Assembly (NCBI RefSeq): GCF_002307475.1
Contig: NZ_NTMH01000011.1
Coordinates: 1 to 64,000, forward strand
Origin: Pantoea allii
Lineage (GTDB): Bacteria > Pseudomonadota > Gammaproteobacteria > Enterobacterales > Enterobacteriaceae
Reading direction: 5' to 3'
DNA: 64,000 bases
Each line of letters opens with the position of its first letter. Position 1 is the first letter of the stretch. Positions 1-9,701 of the stretch are shown here, one piece after another. The position numbers were made by a program, and so were the translations under genes. The notes below the pieces were generated by a model. That model saw only the letters and a program-made list of their open reading frames with translations, was not told the origin of the DNA and searched no databases.

Positions 1-1187
1 AACTTCACCTTCACCCGGCCGTATTTGTCCGTCCAGATGCTCTCGCCTTTCGGCCCCACCACCTTCGCCGTCTGCGGGCCGTGCGTCTTCGGCCACGGCG
101 TGTCCGGCTTCGCACGGTACGTCACCGCCGCCGGCAGCACCGTGAAGTCGATGTTGTGCCGCGTGGCGCCCACGTCGCCGCTGGCGTAGCTGTTCTCTTC
201 AAAGTCGTAGTGCGCCGACGTCACCAGGTATTTGCCGTTGTCGCTGAAGTGCGGCGCGTTCAGCAGCGAAAAAGTGTACCCCGGCGCGATGCCCGTCGCC
301 GTGCCGCTCCCGCTCACCATGTGGTGCTCCACCTGCCACACCTCCTGGCGGATGCGCGCGTAGTATTCGCCGTGACCGTGCTCCACGAAGCGACCCGGCC
401 AGTCGTACACGTCCACCGAACCCGGGGTCGGCGACACCGGGTTCTGCCGCGCCTGCAGCATCCACGCGTTCGGCTTGCGGAAGTCGTAGTCGTCCGTGCT
501 GTACATCCCCGGCGTCACGCTTTCCGACAGCGCCCACTGGCTCACGCCCTCTTCCGTCACGCTGCCGCCCGACGGCGTCACGTGGTAGGCTATCGTTTCG
601 TAGCCCGGGAACGCCTGATGCTGGTCCGGCGCGTCGCACAGCACCAGCGTGTGCTTGTCCGCCTCGTGACGGAAGAAGTAGTACATCCCCTCCAGCTCCA
701 TCAGCCGGCTGATAAAGTCGAAGCTGCTCTCCTGATACTGCACGCAGTATTCCCACACCCGGTAGCTTCCCGCCAGCCGCGTCTCCACGTTTACCCCGTA
801 CTCCTTCAGCAGCGTCTGCACAATCTGCGGCACCGTCTGGCTCTGGAAGATGCGCAGGTTGCGGTCGCGCTTCATCGGCCACAGATCCGACTCCACCGTC
901 AGCCCGTACACCGCATAACGCACGCCGCCCAGCTCCTCGCTGCGCACGCCTATCCGGGTGATTTTGCCGTTGATGTAGCGCGGGTTCACCGCGCTCATCA
1001 GGCCGTCCGTCGGCAGCGTGAACGTGACCGGCTTGCCCAGCAGCGACTTGCGATCAATGCGCGCGTCGGTGGAGAGCAGTTCCGTCTCCAGCACAAACGA
1101 CTGGGACAGCGCTTCACTGCCGCTCAGACGGCGGAACAGCAGCCCTTCCGCGGGAAGTTGTACAGTTATACGTGAGGACATAGACAT
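1..1187 (-). CDS. vgrG: VgrG (TssI) T6SS spike protein, C-terminus beyond the window
   Basis: This is the trimeric spike tip of the T6SS, carried on the Hcp tube. About 395 codons are visible and the frame runs open off the left edge, so the product is partial. The ATG at 1187 gives MSMSSRITVQLPAEGLLFRR; an in-frame ATG at 1181 is an alternative. The visible part is the gp27/gp44-like hub (roughly residues 20-340), including a SYRVWEYCVQYQESSFDFI-type segment typical of VgrG. It then enters the gp5-like OB fold (KVVGPKGESIWTDKYGRVKV). It lies 5 bp downstream of the ppkA stop, as last visible gene of the fha-to-vgrG run. Whether it has a C-terminal effector extension, and what cargo follows, cannot be seen. 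Family assignment is firm. Confidence 0.95.
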   Translation of the reverse strand, partial: MSMSSRITVQLPAEGLLFRRLSGSEALSQSFVLETELLSTDARIDRKSLLGKPVTFTLPTDGLMSAVNPRYINGKITRIGVRSEELGGVRYAVYGLTVESDLWPMKRDRNLRIFQSQTVPQIVQTLLKEYGVNVETRLAGSYRVWEYCVQYQESSFDFISRLMELEGMYYFFRHEADKHTLVLCDAPDQHQAFPGYETIAYHVTPSGGSVTEEGVSQWALSESVTPGMYSTDDYDFRKPNAWMLQARQNPVSPTPGSVDVYDWPGRFVEHGHGEYYARIRQEVWQVEHHMVSGSGTATGIAPGYTFSLLNAPHFSDNGKYLVTSAHYDFEENSYASGDVGATRHNIDFTVLPAAVTYRAKPDTPWPKTHGPQTAKVVGPKGESIWTDKYGRVKVK

Positions 1188-1192
1188 ACCTG

Positions 1193-2674
1193 TTAACTAT
1201 GGGGATCAAGTAACCAAACGCCTTCCTGATTAATGGTCAACGTTTGTTCGCGTTCGCCACGCTGGCCTGTCACAGAAAACGTGTAATTGCCGGGTGCCAG
1301 CTGCAGTGCCGCAAAACCGTTGGCTGCCGGAACAACCGCCTGCGGTTTACCATTCACCTCAACACGCTCGCCAGGCTGGAGCTTAATATAAACCTGCGCC
1401 ACGGGTTCAGGCGGTGGCGCAACCGGTTCCTGCGGTTTTTCCGGTTCGGCCTGTGCGGTCTGGGTTTGCGCTGGCGTTGCTGCCGGTTGTTCGACCGGAG
1501 GCTGAGAGGCCACCGGCGTTGCTGGCGCGGTCTCTGTCTGCGCAACGGTCGCAGGCTCAGCAGCCTCTTTATCGCCACTCGCCATCATCAGACCGACGCA
1601 AACCCCCACCAACACGCCCGCCGCGACCAGGCCAGGCAGTGCAAAGCGGTTACGCATCAGTTTTTTCAGCGGCGTAGCAGGTGCAGCCGCTGCCTCATCC
1701 TCTTGCTCTTCCTGAACCGGTACCAGCATGGTGCCCGGCCCGCTGTACTTAACTTCAGGCAGCGGTTCAGGTGCTTTTTCTGGCAGCACCATTGAAGCCG
1801 CGAAAGCGTCAATGCTCTGCGGACGATCTTCCGGTTTCAGCGCCAGCGCGCGATCAACTGCGGCCAGCAAGGTCTGGCTGTAACCAGCCGGCGCACGTTG
1901 CACCAGAGGTTGATAGTTATCTTCAATACTGCGCACCACACTGACGGGCGGCGGTGCGCCAGTGATTAATGTGTGCAGTACAGCGCCCAGGGCGTAAATA
2001 TCGGTCCACGCGCCCTGCTCGCTTTCATCGTTATCGCTGTATTGTTCTATGGGCGCATAACCCGGACGCAGCATGGTTTCACTTTCATCAGAAAGATTAC
2101 CGATGGTTTTACGTGCCGAACCAAAGTCCAGTAATACCGGCTCACCGTTGCTCTGGATTTGAATATTATCCAGCGAGATATCACGATGCAGATAGCCCGC
2201 ATCATGGATCGTCTTGATGGCACCCAACAGCGGTGGCAGCAGGCGACGAATCCAGTTTTCATCAATCAGATGAGGATTTCGTTCACGCATGTTAGACAGC
2301 GTCGTGCCACTGTAGAACACCGTGCCCATATAGGCCGTGTCGTTTTGCACCCAAAAGCGCAGAACGTGTAGCAGGTTGGGATGATTAAAACGGGCCAGCA
2401 GACGCGCTTCCTGAATAAAGCTGTTCAGGCCCGCATGGAAGGTTTTACTGAAGCGTTCACTTCGCAATACCAGGTTCAGGTCATCGCTGCGCACGGCCAG
2501 CGACGCAGGCATAAACTCTTTAATGGCGATATCGCGCTCCAGCTGGTGGTCCCAGGCACGATAGACAATGCCGAAACCGCCGCCACCGATGACATCTTTT
2601 ATTTCAAATTCATTGAACCGGTAACCAATCGGAAGTGCATTGGGTACATTCTGGTGATTATCATTTTCCGACAT
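1193..2674 (-). CDS. ppkA: T6SS serine/threonine protein kinase, PpkA-like
   Basis: Hanks-type kinase expected to phosphorylate the FHA protein of this cluster and promote T6SS assembly, opposed by PppA. The start chosen is the ATG at 2674 (MSENDNHQ), with a GAGAG-type RBS; upstream in-frame starts at up to 2722 would extend into clpV. The protein is 493 residues. Visible motifs are the glycine loop GGGGFG (30-35), the ATP lysine in AIKEF (K52), the catalytic HRD (163-165) and DFG (183-185). After the kinase domain come a Pro/Glu-rich stretch, one transmembrane helix (about 340-362), a long Pro/Gln/Thr-rich periplasmic linker and a small C-terminal PEGA-like beta domain. The exported tail could be the signal-sensing part, which would compensate for the absence of TagQRST; this is inference. 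Confidence 0.93.
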   Translation of the reverse strand: MSENDNHQNVPNALPIGYRFNEFEIKDVIGGGGFGIVYRAWDHQLERDIAIKEFMPASLAVRSDDLNLVLRSERFSKTFHAGLNSFIQEARLLARFNHPNLLHVLRFWVQNDTAYMGTVFYSGTTLSNMRERNPHLIDENWIRRLLPPLLGAIKTIHDAGYLHRDISLDNIQIQSNGEPVLLDFGSARKTIGNLSDESETMLRPGYAPIEQYSDNDESEQGAWTDIYALGAVLHTLITGAPPPVSVVRSIEDNYQPLVQRAPAGYSQTLLAAVDRALALKPEDRPQSIDAFAASMVLPEKAPEPLPEVKYSGPGTMLVPVQEEQEDEAAAAPATPLKKLMRNRFALPGLVAAGVLVGVCVGLMMASGDKEAAEPATVAQTETAPATPVASQPPVEQPAATPAQTQTAQAEPEKPQEPVAPPPEPVAQVYIKLQPGERVEVNGKPQAVVPAANGFAALQLAPGNYTFSVTGQRGEREQTLTINQEGVWLLDPHS

Positions 2675-2703
2675 ATTCGAAAGCTCTCTGATAACAAACG
2701 GCT

Positions 2704-5313
2704 TTAGACAGCAAACTGGCAAACAAACTCGCCCTGATCACAGCTGACCCGCACGCGACGATAACGTTCATCACGGGCATGGGCGCTGAGCAGTATCTGG
2801 CTCATCTGCGGCAACAGGGTATTTGTCAGGATGGCATCGACCATGCGACCGCCAGACTCGACTTCCGTACAACGCTGCACGATCTGGCTGACCACCGAAT
2901 CGTCAATAATGGCTTCAATACCGTGGTTCTCTTCCAGACGACGGACAATGCGCCCTAGTTGCAGCTTAACAATCTCTGCCAGCATCTCATCGCTTAATGG
3001 ATAGTAAGGCACCACCAGCAAACGGCCTAACAGTGCAGGCGGGAACACCTCAAGTAAGGGTTTACGCAGGGCGGTGCTGAGCGCATCAGGATCGGGCATC
3101 AGTTCCGGGTCGGCACAGAGCGCACTGATCAGTTGCGTTCCTACGTTAGAGGTAAGGATGATAATGGTATTGCGGAAATCGATATGGCGGCCTTCACCGT
3201 CTTCCATCCAGCCCTTATCGAACACCTGGAAGAACAGCTCATGCACGTCTGGATGCGCTTTCTCAATCTCATCCAGCAACACGACGCTGTAAGGACGACG
3301 ACGAACGGCCTCCGTCAGCACCCCACCTTCACCATAACCGACATAACCCGGAGGTGCGCCTTTCAGGGTTGAAACGGTGTGCGCTTCCTGGAATTCGCTC
3401 ATATTGATGGTGATGATGTTTTGCTCACCACCGTAGAGTGACTCAGCCAGCGCCAGCGCGGTCTCGGTTTTCCCCACGCCCGACGGACCACAGAGCATAA
3501 AGACACCGACAGGTTTATTGGGATTGTCCAGGCGGGCGCGCGAGGTACGTACGCGTTTGGCAATCAGATCCAGGCCATGCCGCTGACCGATAACGCGCTG
3601 GTTCAGCGTGTCCGCCAGGTTAAGCACGGCGTCAATTTCATTTTTCACCATACGGCCCAGCGGGATACCGGTCCAGTCAGAGACCACCGCAGCAACCACG
3701 CTGGCGTCAACGGCGGCAAACAGTAACGGCGCTTCACCCTGCACCGCGTGCAGTTTCTGTCGGGTCTCGTCGAGCTGCTCACGCAGGGAGGTTTCCCCTT
3801 CCGTGACGCAACGTGCGCGCAGGGCAATCAGCTGTTCGACTAATTCACGCTCCTGCTGCCAGCGCGCGTCCAGCGCATCGCGCTCCGCTTCCAGTGCAGT
3901 GCGCTGTGCGGCAATACTGGCCTGACGCGTTTCATCACCCAGCCCCACTTTGGTTTCGCGTTCGGCGATTTCCGCTTCGATTTCCAACGCAGCCAGACGG
4001 TGCAGGCAATCTTCCAGCGCGGCAGGCTGTGCCCCCTGGCTGACGGCAACGCGCGCACAGGCGGTATCCAGTAACGCTACGGCTTTATCCGGTAGCTGGC
4101 GAGCGGGAATATAACGGTGAGACAGCTTCACGGCGGCGCTCACCGCCTCATCCAGCAACAGTATCTTATGGTGTTTTTCCAGCGCGCTGACGGTGCTGCG
4201 CAGCATCAGGATCGCTTTCGCTTCATCCGGCTCCTGCACCTGCACGGTCTGAAAACGTCGGGTCAGCGCCGGATCTTTTTCGATGTATTTTTTGTATTCT
4301 GCCCAGGTCGTCGCGCCGATGGTGCGCAACTGGCCACGTGCCAGCGCCGGTTTTAACAGGTTGGCGGCATCGCCTGTGCCCTGCTGACCACCTGCCCCGA
4401 CCAACGTGTGAATTTCATCGATAAACAACACAATCGGCGTCGGGCTGGACTGCACTTCATTAATCAGGGCCTGTAAACGCGCTTCGAACTCGCCTTTCAT
4501 TCCGGCACCGGCCTGCAACATACCAATATCCAGCAGCCACAACTGTACGTCGCGCAGCGGTGCAGGGACATCGCCGGCGGCAATGCGCAGCGCCAGGCCT
4601 TCCACCACCGCCGTTTTACCAACACCGGCTTCGCCAGTCAGCAAGGGGTTGTTCTGGCGACGGCGCATCAGGATATCCACCATCTGGCGGATCTCTTCAT
4701 CGCGGCCCGCGACCGGATCGATTTTTCCGTCACGCGCACGGGCGGTCAGGTCTTGCGCATACTGCGCTAAGGTGCTGTCGCCCGCCGCAGGGGGCGCGGC
4801 GGCCTCACCGGCTGGCTGCACCAGCGCCTGCTGAACTTCCTTGCTGTTAGCCAGCAAGGTATCAAACTGCTCCAGCAAGGCATCGGCATTCACGCGTGAA
4901 AACTGCGCTGAAATGCCCTTCAGAACGCTGGCAAGCGTAAAGGTTTTTAACATTCCAATCAGCAGATGACCGCCACGAATGCGGGTGGCACCGTACTTCA
5001 GTGAGGCATAAACCCAGGCGCGCTCAACGGCGCTATCGATGTGTTCTGCGAGATCGGATACTGCCCCAGCGCCGCGCGGCAGGCGGTCCAGTGCAGCGAC
5101 GATATCCCGCGTCAGCGCGTTTTCATCCAGTGAAAAATGCTTAATCACCTGCTGAAGATCGCCATCCTGCTGCTGCATAAGCTGATGCAGCCAGTGCACC
5201 AACTCGACGTAGGGATTGCCACGCAGTTTACAAAAGGCGGTCGCACTCTCAAGCGAGGTAAATAACAGCGTATCCAGTTTGCCGAATAGCACGGCACGGC
5301 TGATCTCTGACAT
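2704..5313 (-). CDS. clpV: ClpV (TssH) AAA+ ATPase, T6SS sheath disassembly
   Basis: Hexameric AAA+ unfoldase that recycles the contracted TssB/TssC sheath. The product is 869 residues, the usual length for ClpV. The N-terminal Clp-N-like domain (about 1-160) is followed by a first AAA module with Walker A GEAGVGKT (227-234) and Walker [11 protein letters not shown] coiled-coil middle domain (about 400-520) precedes a second AAA module with Walker A GPSGVGKT and Walker [10 protein letters not shown], then the ClpB D2-small domain. It lies between tssG (53 bp upstream) and ppkA, whose start sits about 30 bp upstream of... the clpV stop region, so translation is probably coupled. ClpV rather than ClpB is indicated by the T6SS context and the divergent N-domain. 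Confidence 0.97.
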   Translation of the reverse strand: MSEISRAVLFGKLDTLLFTSLESATAFCKLRGNPYVELVHWLHQLMQQQDGDLQQVIKHFSLDENALTRDIVAALDRLPRGAGAVSDLAEHIDSAVERAWVYASLKYGATRIRGGHLLIGMLKTFTLASVLKGISAQFSRVNADALLEQFDTLLANSKEVQQALVQPAGEAAAPPAAGDSTLAQYAQDLTARARDGKIDPVAGRDEEIRQMVDILMRRRQNNPLLTGEAGVGKTAVVEGLALRIAAGDVPAPLRDVQLWLLDIGMLQAGAGMKGEFEARLQALINEVQSSPTPIVLFIDEIHTLVGAGGQQGTGDAANLLKPALARGQLRTIGATTWAEYKKYIEKDPALTRRFQTVQVQEPDEAKAILMLRSTVSALEKHHKILLLDEAVSAAVKLSHRYIPARQLPDKAVALLDTACARVAVSQGAQPAALEDCLHRLAALEIEAEIAERETKVGLGDETRQASIAAQRTALEAERDALDARWQQERELVEQLIALRARCVTEGETSLREQLDETRQKLHAVQGEAPLLFAAVDASVVAAVVSDWTGIPLGRMVKNEIDAVLNLADTLNQRVIGQRHGLDLIAKRVRTSRARLDNPNKPVGVFMLCGPSGVGKTETALALAESLYGGEQNIITINMSEFQEAHTVSTLKGAPPGYVGYGEGGVLTEAVRRRPYSVVLLDEIEKAHPDVHELFFQVFDKGWMEDGEGRHIDFRNTIIILTSNVGTQLISALCADPELMPDPDALSTALRKPLLEVFPPALLGRLLVVPYYPLSDEMLAEIVKLQLGRIVRRLEENHGIEAIIDDSVVSQIVQRCTEVESGGRMVDAILTNTLLPQMSQILLSAHARDERYRRVRVSCDQGEFVCQFAV

Positions 5314-5366
5314 ATCGGTTCTCTTTATTGAAAGAAGCGGGCTAACTATCGGGGAAAGCGGTTGGG

Positions 5367-6416
5367 CTATGACGGCATCGCCTCAACCTCAAAGGCAAAA
5401 TCTTCACGATCAACGGGCTGCGGTTGCTGTCCAAGCCAACTGGTGTAGCCCAGCCGGGCCGTACCGCCAAGGGTGATTCCCTTAACGGCTTCGGCCGCCA
5501 GAATCAGGCTGAGATCCCACTGCATCTCAATGCCCAGATAGTGACGTACCCAGTCACACACTTCTCGCGAGCCCTGTGCGTGGGGTAAAAAGCGTTCATA
5601 TTGCTCGGCGCTGAGTGGGCCGATACGCAGACGAAAACGATGTTGCACATCACGCACAGCCACACCGAGAAAGGCAGATTCGCCAAGGCGCGGCATATGG
5701 CGTCCGGCAGACAGCCGGGCCTGATCGCGGCTGTCCAGTGATAACCACTGCGGCACGTTCTGTTGCAGCATAACCGGCACGGCAAAGTAATGACGCAGAA
5801 TGCGAACCAGTCCTTCCGCATCGTGACCATGGCGACTGAGATGGCCTGACAGCATAAGACGGGCATGCAAACTCAGCGAACTGGCCTGCTGCTGAGCAGG
5901 TAAACCAATGCCCGCCACGCAGGCCAGATAATCCTGGAAGCGGCGATCGTCGCGGCGATCCAGAGAACTGGTGGGCTGTGAATTCGCCCAGGCCCGGTAA
6001 AACAGTAGCGTGGCACGATGGTGAAACAGATCGGCGAAGGCGCTCAGGCTGTGATCCTGATGGTGATCGATGCGTCCGCGTACATATTCCGTCAGGTGCG
6101 TGGGCAAAGGGCCGTTAGGACCAAACAACCCAAAGCTGTAAATGGAGACGTCGTAGCGTTCGTCCTGCTCACGGGCTTTAACCTGTGACACAGTCGACGG
6201 TGCAAAGGCCAGGGATGGCTTTTGTCCAATACGCACGGCTTCAAATTTGGGCAGTGGCGCTTTACCTAAGGCATAACGCTGCCCACTCTGAGCATCCAGC
6301 TTGCGTAACAGCTGAAACAGGTCATAGCGCCAGGGCGCGGCCATGACCGCCTGCCAAAAGCCATCAGGCAGGCGAACGGCCCGCTGTAAAGGAATAACGT
6401 GCGCCGTCTCACTCAT
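5367..6416 (-). CDS. tssG: T6SS baseplate subunit TssG (ImpH/VasB)
   Basis: Wedge component of the T6SS baseplate, acting with TssF and TssE, at the cytoplasmic face of the membrane complex. The 349-residue product has the characteristic early segment WRYDLFQLLRKLDAQSG, a SLAFAPSTVSQVK stretch and LFGPNGPLPTHLTEYVRGR, all hallmarks of the ImpH/TssG family. Its ATG overlaps the tssF stop by 4 bp (ATGA), and clpV starts 53 bp downstream. The order tssE-tssF-tssG-clpV is common in enterobacterial clusters. Length and motifs are normal. Confidence 0.96.
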   Translation of the reverse strand: MSETAHVIPLQRAVRLPDGFWQAVMAAPWRYDLFQLLRKLDAQSGQRYALGKAPLPKFEAVRIGQKPSLAFAPSTVSQVKAREQDERYDVSIYSFGLFGPNGPLPTHLTEYVRGRIDHHQDHSLSAFADLFHHRATLLFYRAWANSQPTSSLDRRDDRRFQDYLACVAGIGLPAQQQASSLSLHARLMLSGHLSRHGHDAEGLVRILRHYFAVPVMLQQNVPQWLSLDSRDQARLSAGRHMPRLGESAFLGVAVRDVQHRFRLRIGPLSAEQYERFLPHAQGSREVCDWVRHYLGIEMQWDLSLILAAEAVKGITLGGTARLGYTSWLGQQPQPVDREDFAFEVEAMPS

Positions 6417-8290
6417 AGCAGGGCCTTTTTACCCATGCGCGGTGGCCAGTAGCCCACTTCGCCGCGCTGTTGGCTGCTCAGGGTGAATTCGGTAAAGCTG
6501 TTTAGCGCGACAAGGCGAGAAAAGACCCGCTCCAGCACGCTGCCAAACAGCCACGGGCTGGCACCTGAAAACGCCTGCTCATCGACTTCAAGCGCAATAC
6601 TGACGCCGCGCGCAAACACCACCGGCCCCGGTTCAGGCACCCGGCGGTGAACGGCTTTGAGGTTGCAGTGACGTATACCGTCAATCTGCCGGGTTAACGG
6701 CGTTTCCGCCAGGCTGGCATATAAACTCAGCATCTGGCGCAGTGCAGCCGCGCCTTCGCCATCACTGCTGTCCATCAGGCTCAGATAGTTCATCTGCAGG
6801 TGGCTAACCAGTCGCCATGCTGACAGCCCTTCGGCCAGCGCCGGGCGCGGCGGTGTCGGGCCTTTGCACAATTTAAGCTGCCCGACCGGGATGGAGTCCG
6901 GCATAACAAAGTTTCCCTGCTCCTGCTGCAACAGCATCAACGGCAGATCACGGCTGGTACACATGACTTCAGCCGACAAATAGCGGATGTCACTGTTCCA
7001 TGGCGTATGGTTTTGATCGACCAACGAGAGAAACACTTCAGAACCGATATAGCCTGTGCGAGTGCCATAACGCATGGCGTGCTCAGATAATGTGCGCTGC
7101 TCACGACGCAGTGAGAAGTAAGCGCCATAATCTCCGCCATCATGGCTGAACGTGCTCCAGAATGGCCGGAAGATCTGCTCCTCGCGCTGCCCTTCCACTG
7201 AGGCAAATAAGCGCTTCACCGAATGTATCTCGTAGTCCAGCGGGCGAATGTTATCGACCACCAGATGGTATTCATGCTGGCTGTCACTGACCTTAAGCCG
7301 TTCGGCCGTTTTGGGGAACAGGTTAATGACCGGTGTGCAGTGCAGGGCAAGGTGCGCGCTGTCTACCACGCTTTCCAGTGCCGCATCGGCTTTATCCAGC
7401 AAGATGACGATATCGAAAGACTGTGTGGTGTCGCAGCGGCGCAGGAAAGGCGCCAGCTGGCGCAGACTGACAAACTGGAAACGAGCCGGAAAGGCGAAAT
7501 ATTCCTGCAACAGGCGATAACCGTCGAAATTGCGCAGATCGTCCGGTAACAATGCCTGTTCGGGTGCGAAGCCTTCCTGTTGCAGGGCATCATCGGGCAA
7601 AAACTGACGTTGCGGTTTTGCTTCCACGGACTGCAGGATGATGCCAACACGGTGCTGCATCAGCAGCTCCATCAGTTTCAGCGCCTGAATATCGGGTCCG
7701 CTCAGGAAGAACATGATGTCATCCAGGCTCATCTGGCTCAGCGAGGAAATGCCTTCGCAGGTGATGCGGATACGGAGTGCGCTGGAAGCTGCTGTCGATC
7801 CGACCGCTTTCAGTTCGCCTAAAGGGATGTCTGCCGGCACGCCGCCTAACGACACATCGCTGATACGCAGGGGCTGGAGCATGACATCGTGTGCGGTGGT
7901 GTAGCTACAGGTAACCCCGGTTTTTTTCAGGTTCTGGCTTTCCATCATCGTGCCGCGCGGCACTAAGAAACCGTTGCTGATATCACCTTTACGGCTGTCC
8001 GGTGTGAGCTGTGCTATCGCCATTGAGGGTGTCGGTGAAAGATAGCCCGGTGCCACCATTTCCAGCATCCGCTGGGAAAACCGTGGAAACTCGGCATCCA
8101 TCTTTAACTGCACGCGCGACGTCAGAAAGGCAAAGCCTTCCATCAACCTTTCGACATAAGGATCGGCAACGTCAATACCGCGCATGCCAAGCCGCCCGGC
8201 GACCTTGGGATACTGGGCAGCAAACTCCGCGCCCATCTCGCGCAGATAGGCCAGTTCACGGTTGTAGTAATCGAGCAGCTTGCTGTCCAT
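6413..8290 (-). CDS. tssF: T6SS baseplate subunit TssF (ImpG/VasA)
   Basis: Largest wedge protein of the T6SS baseplate, partner of TssG. The 625-residue product begins with the diagnostic MDSKLLDYYNRELAYLREMG and continues with EFAAQYPKVAGRLGMRG and DPYVERLMEGFAFLTSRVQ, a near-canonical TssF N-terminus. The C-terminal region has FARGVSIALEVDEQAFSG and SVLERVFSRLVALNSFTEF. It follows tssE by 2 bp and overlaps tssG by 4 bp, so the three baseplate genes are translationally coupled. Nothing is unusual about the length or residues. Confidence 0.97.
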   Translation of the reverse strand: MDSKLLDYYNRELAYLREMGAEFAAQYPKVAGRLGMRGIDVADPYVERLMEGFAFLTSRVQLKMDAEFPRFSQRMLEMVAPGYLSPTPSMAIAQLTPDSRKGDISNGFLVPRGTMMESQNLKKTGVTCSYTTAHDVMLQPLRISDVSLGGVPADIPLGELKAVGSTAASSALRIRITCEGISSLSQMSLDDIMFFLSGPDIQALKLMELLMQHRVGIILQSVEAKPQRQFLPDDALQQEGFAPEQALLPDDLRNFDGYRLLQEYFAFPARFQFVSLRQLAPFLRRCDTTQSFDIVILLDKADAALESVVDSAHLALHCTPVINLFPKTAERLKVSDSQHEYHLVVDNIRPLDYEIHSVKRLFASVEGQREEQIFRPFWSTFSHDGGDYGAYFSLRREQRTLSEHAMRYGTRTGYIGSEVFLSLVDQNHTPWNSDIRYLSAEVMCTSRDLPLMLLQQEQGNFVMPDSIPVGQLKLCKGPTPPRPALAEGLSAWRLVSHLQMNYLSLMDSSDGEGAAALRQMLSLYASLAETPLTRQIDGIRHCNLKAVHRRVPEPGPVVFARGVSIALEVDEQAFSGASPWLFGSVLERVFSRLVALNSFTEFTLSSQQRGEVGYWPPRMGKKALL

Positions 8291-8292
8291 GA

Positions 8293-8868
8293 TTAACCTG
8301 CATCCTGTAGTTCAAAATGGCCGCTCTCTAAATCAACCTGAGTGCGGAACAGAAACTCCAGCGGGTACGGCACGCACCATAACCGGCCTTTAATCTCAAT
8401 CGATAACACGTTGTGCAGACTCAGGGAGGTCAGGTCGCTTACACAGCGGACCTGCAAGCCCTGGGGTAAAATACGTGGCTCAAAATGCAGAATGGCATCG
8501 GTCATTTTGCGTTGCATATCCTGCCATTCAATATCCGAAATATTTTGTCCCGCCAGCGGCGCCACGCCAAAGTTCAGGACAGAACGCTGTACCTCAGTCA
8601 AACCGGTGAGATCGTGCTGCGCCTCGTTATTAATGGTGTTGAATAACCACTGGAGATCGCGCAGAACATTACGCCGCAGCGTACTGTGAGTAATAATGGA
8701 ACTGTTGCCGGACTCGTTGGTTTTGTCTGGCGCGTCATCCGTCAGTCGATCCAGCAAGGAGGACTGAAGTTTGTCGCGCGCCGTTAGCGTGTCGCGATTT
8801 TTGCGCGCACGATAACCGCCATGCAGCTGCGAATAGCCGTCTCCGGACGAATTGTCATTACGACTCAT
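8293..8868 (-). CDS. tssE: T6SS baseplate subunit TssE (gp25-like)
   Basis: Baseplate wedge protein with a phage T4 gp25 (lysozyme-like fold) domain. The 191-residue protein has a basic, disordered N-terminus (about 1-60). The gp25-like domain follows, ending in the family signature LFRTQVDLESG, comparable to the FRTEIDLDTG of other TssE proteins. Its start overlaps the tagJ stop by 11 bp and its stop is 2 bp from the tssF start. The N-terminal extension is a little long for TssE; an internal start is possible but no better RBS is evident. Confidence 0.94.
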   Translation of the reverse strand: MSRNDNSSGDGYSQLHGGYRARKNRDTLTARDKLQSSLLDRLTDDAPDKTNESGNSSIITHSTLRRNVLRDLQWLFNTINNEAQHDLTGLTEVQRSVLNFGVAPLAGQNISDIEWQDMQRKMTDAILHFEPRILPQGLQVRCVSDLTSLSLHNVLSIEIKGRLWCVPYPLEFLFRTQVDLESGHFELQDAG

Positions 8869-9685
8869 GAGCTAACTCAGTTTCGTTGAAAATAAGCTGT
8901 TGCAGTGTCAGTACAGGATAGTCAGCGTCATCACTGAGCCACATCTTTTGCCCGTGTCCGATAAACTGACCGTCTTCGCTGTCTGAAGCCTGCCACTCGG
9001 TGACGCTGGCGCGCAGGAAACGTTCGTCTGCCTTGTCCTGTAAAGGATAACGTACCGGAATCTGGCAGATCTGTTCACTGCCATCCACCAGCTGCAGTCG
9101 GGTGTGACGCCAGACCAGATCCGTGACGCTCGCCGGTGCCTGAAACTCCATTTCACGAATGGCAGCGAACGGAATCCAGTAATAACGTCCATTAGCGATG
9201 GCTTCACAGACCGGTCCAAAGCGGCTGTCACCGTCCATTATCCAGGCAAACTGGCTTTCCCCTTCCTGAGTCGTGGCGGTGCCGGCACTGGCCTCTGCAC
9301 TTTCCAGCGCCTGAGCACGCAGTGCCGTACCGGCGGCCTTGTCGCCTGCAATGTCTGCTTTCAGCGCGGCCAGTAAGACTTCGCACCACGGCCAGGCGCT
9401 GCCCGGCAGTTGCGGCTCAGCGTCACCGCGTAAAACCGCTGCACGTAGCTGTTCGCCCTCGATGGCCTGTTGTAGCAGGGTCACGGTCGGCTGTGCCTGC
9501 GGCAGCATGGCCAGCCAGGATTTTAACTGCGTCTGTGCCCGGCTCCAGTTACCGGCAAGGCACAGCAGCTGTACAAAAGCCGCGCGTAAATCGACATCCG
9601 CGGGATTGGCCTGAATTTGCGCAGTGATGCTGGAGAGGTTTTCAGCCAGAGAAGCGCTAGCCAGTCGCTGTTGTAATGAGTCCAT
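8858..9685 (-). CDS. tagJ: T6SS accessory protein TagJ (ImpE/SciE family)
   Basis: ImpE-family proteins are T6SS accessories reported to bind the sheath protein TssB and assist ClpV in some systems. The 275-residue protein has an N-terminal TPR-like helical half (NPADVDLRAAFVQLLCLAGN, WSRAQTQLKSWLAMLP). The C-terminal beta domain has the family pattern FAWIMDGDSRFGPVCE, YYWIPFAAIREMEF and DLVWRHTRLQL. It overlaps tssE by 11 bp and follows the unknown exported protein by 16 bp. Its presence next to tssE is typical of this T6SS lineage. Confidence 0.9.
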   Translation of the reverse strand: MDSLQQRLASASLAENLSSITAQIQANPADVDLRAAFVQLLCLAGNWSRAQTQLKSWLAMLPQAQPTVTLLQQAIEGEQLRAAVLRGDAEPQLPGSAWPWCEVLLAALKADIAGDKAAGTALRAQALESAEASAGTATTQEGESQFAWIMDGDSRFGPVCEAIANGRYYWIPFAAIREMEFQAPASVTDLVWRHTRLQLVDGSEQICQIPVRYPLQDKADERFLRASVTEWQASDSEDGQFIGHGQKMWLSDDADYPVLTLQQLIFNETELAHES

Positions 9686-9701
9686 TCAAACTCCTTATGC
9701 C

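Noticed and set aside
81..1175. A long plus-strand open frame (364 codons) opposite vgrG
   Set aside because: It lies entirely antisense to a firmly recognised VgrG frame, is extremely rich in Arg, His and Val, and matches no family; it is a GC-rich shadow.
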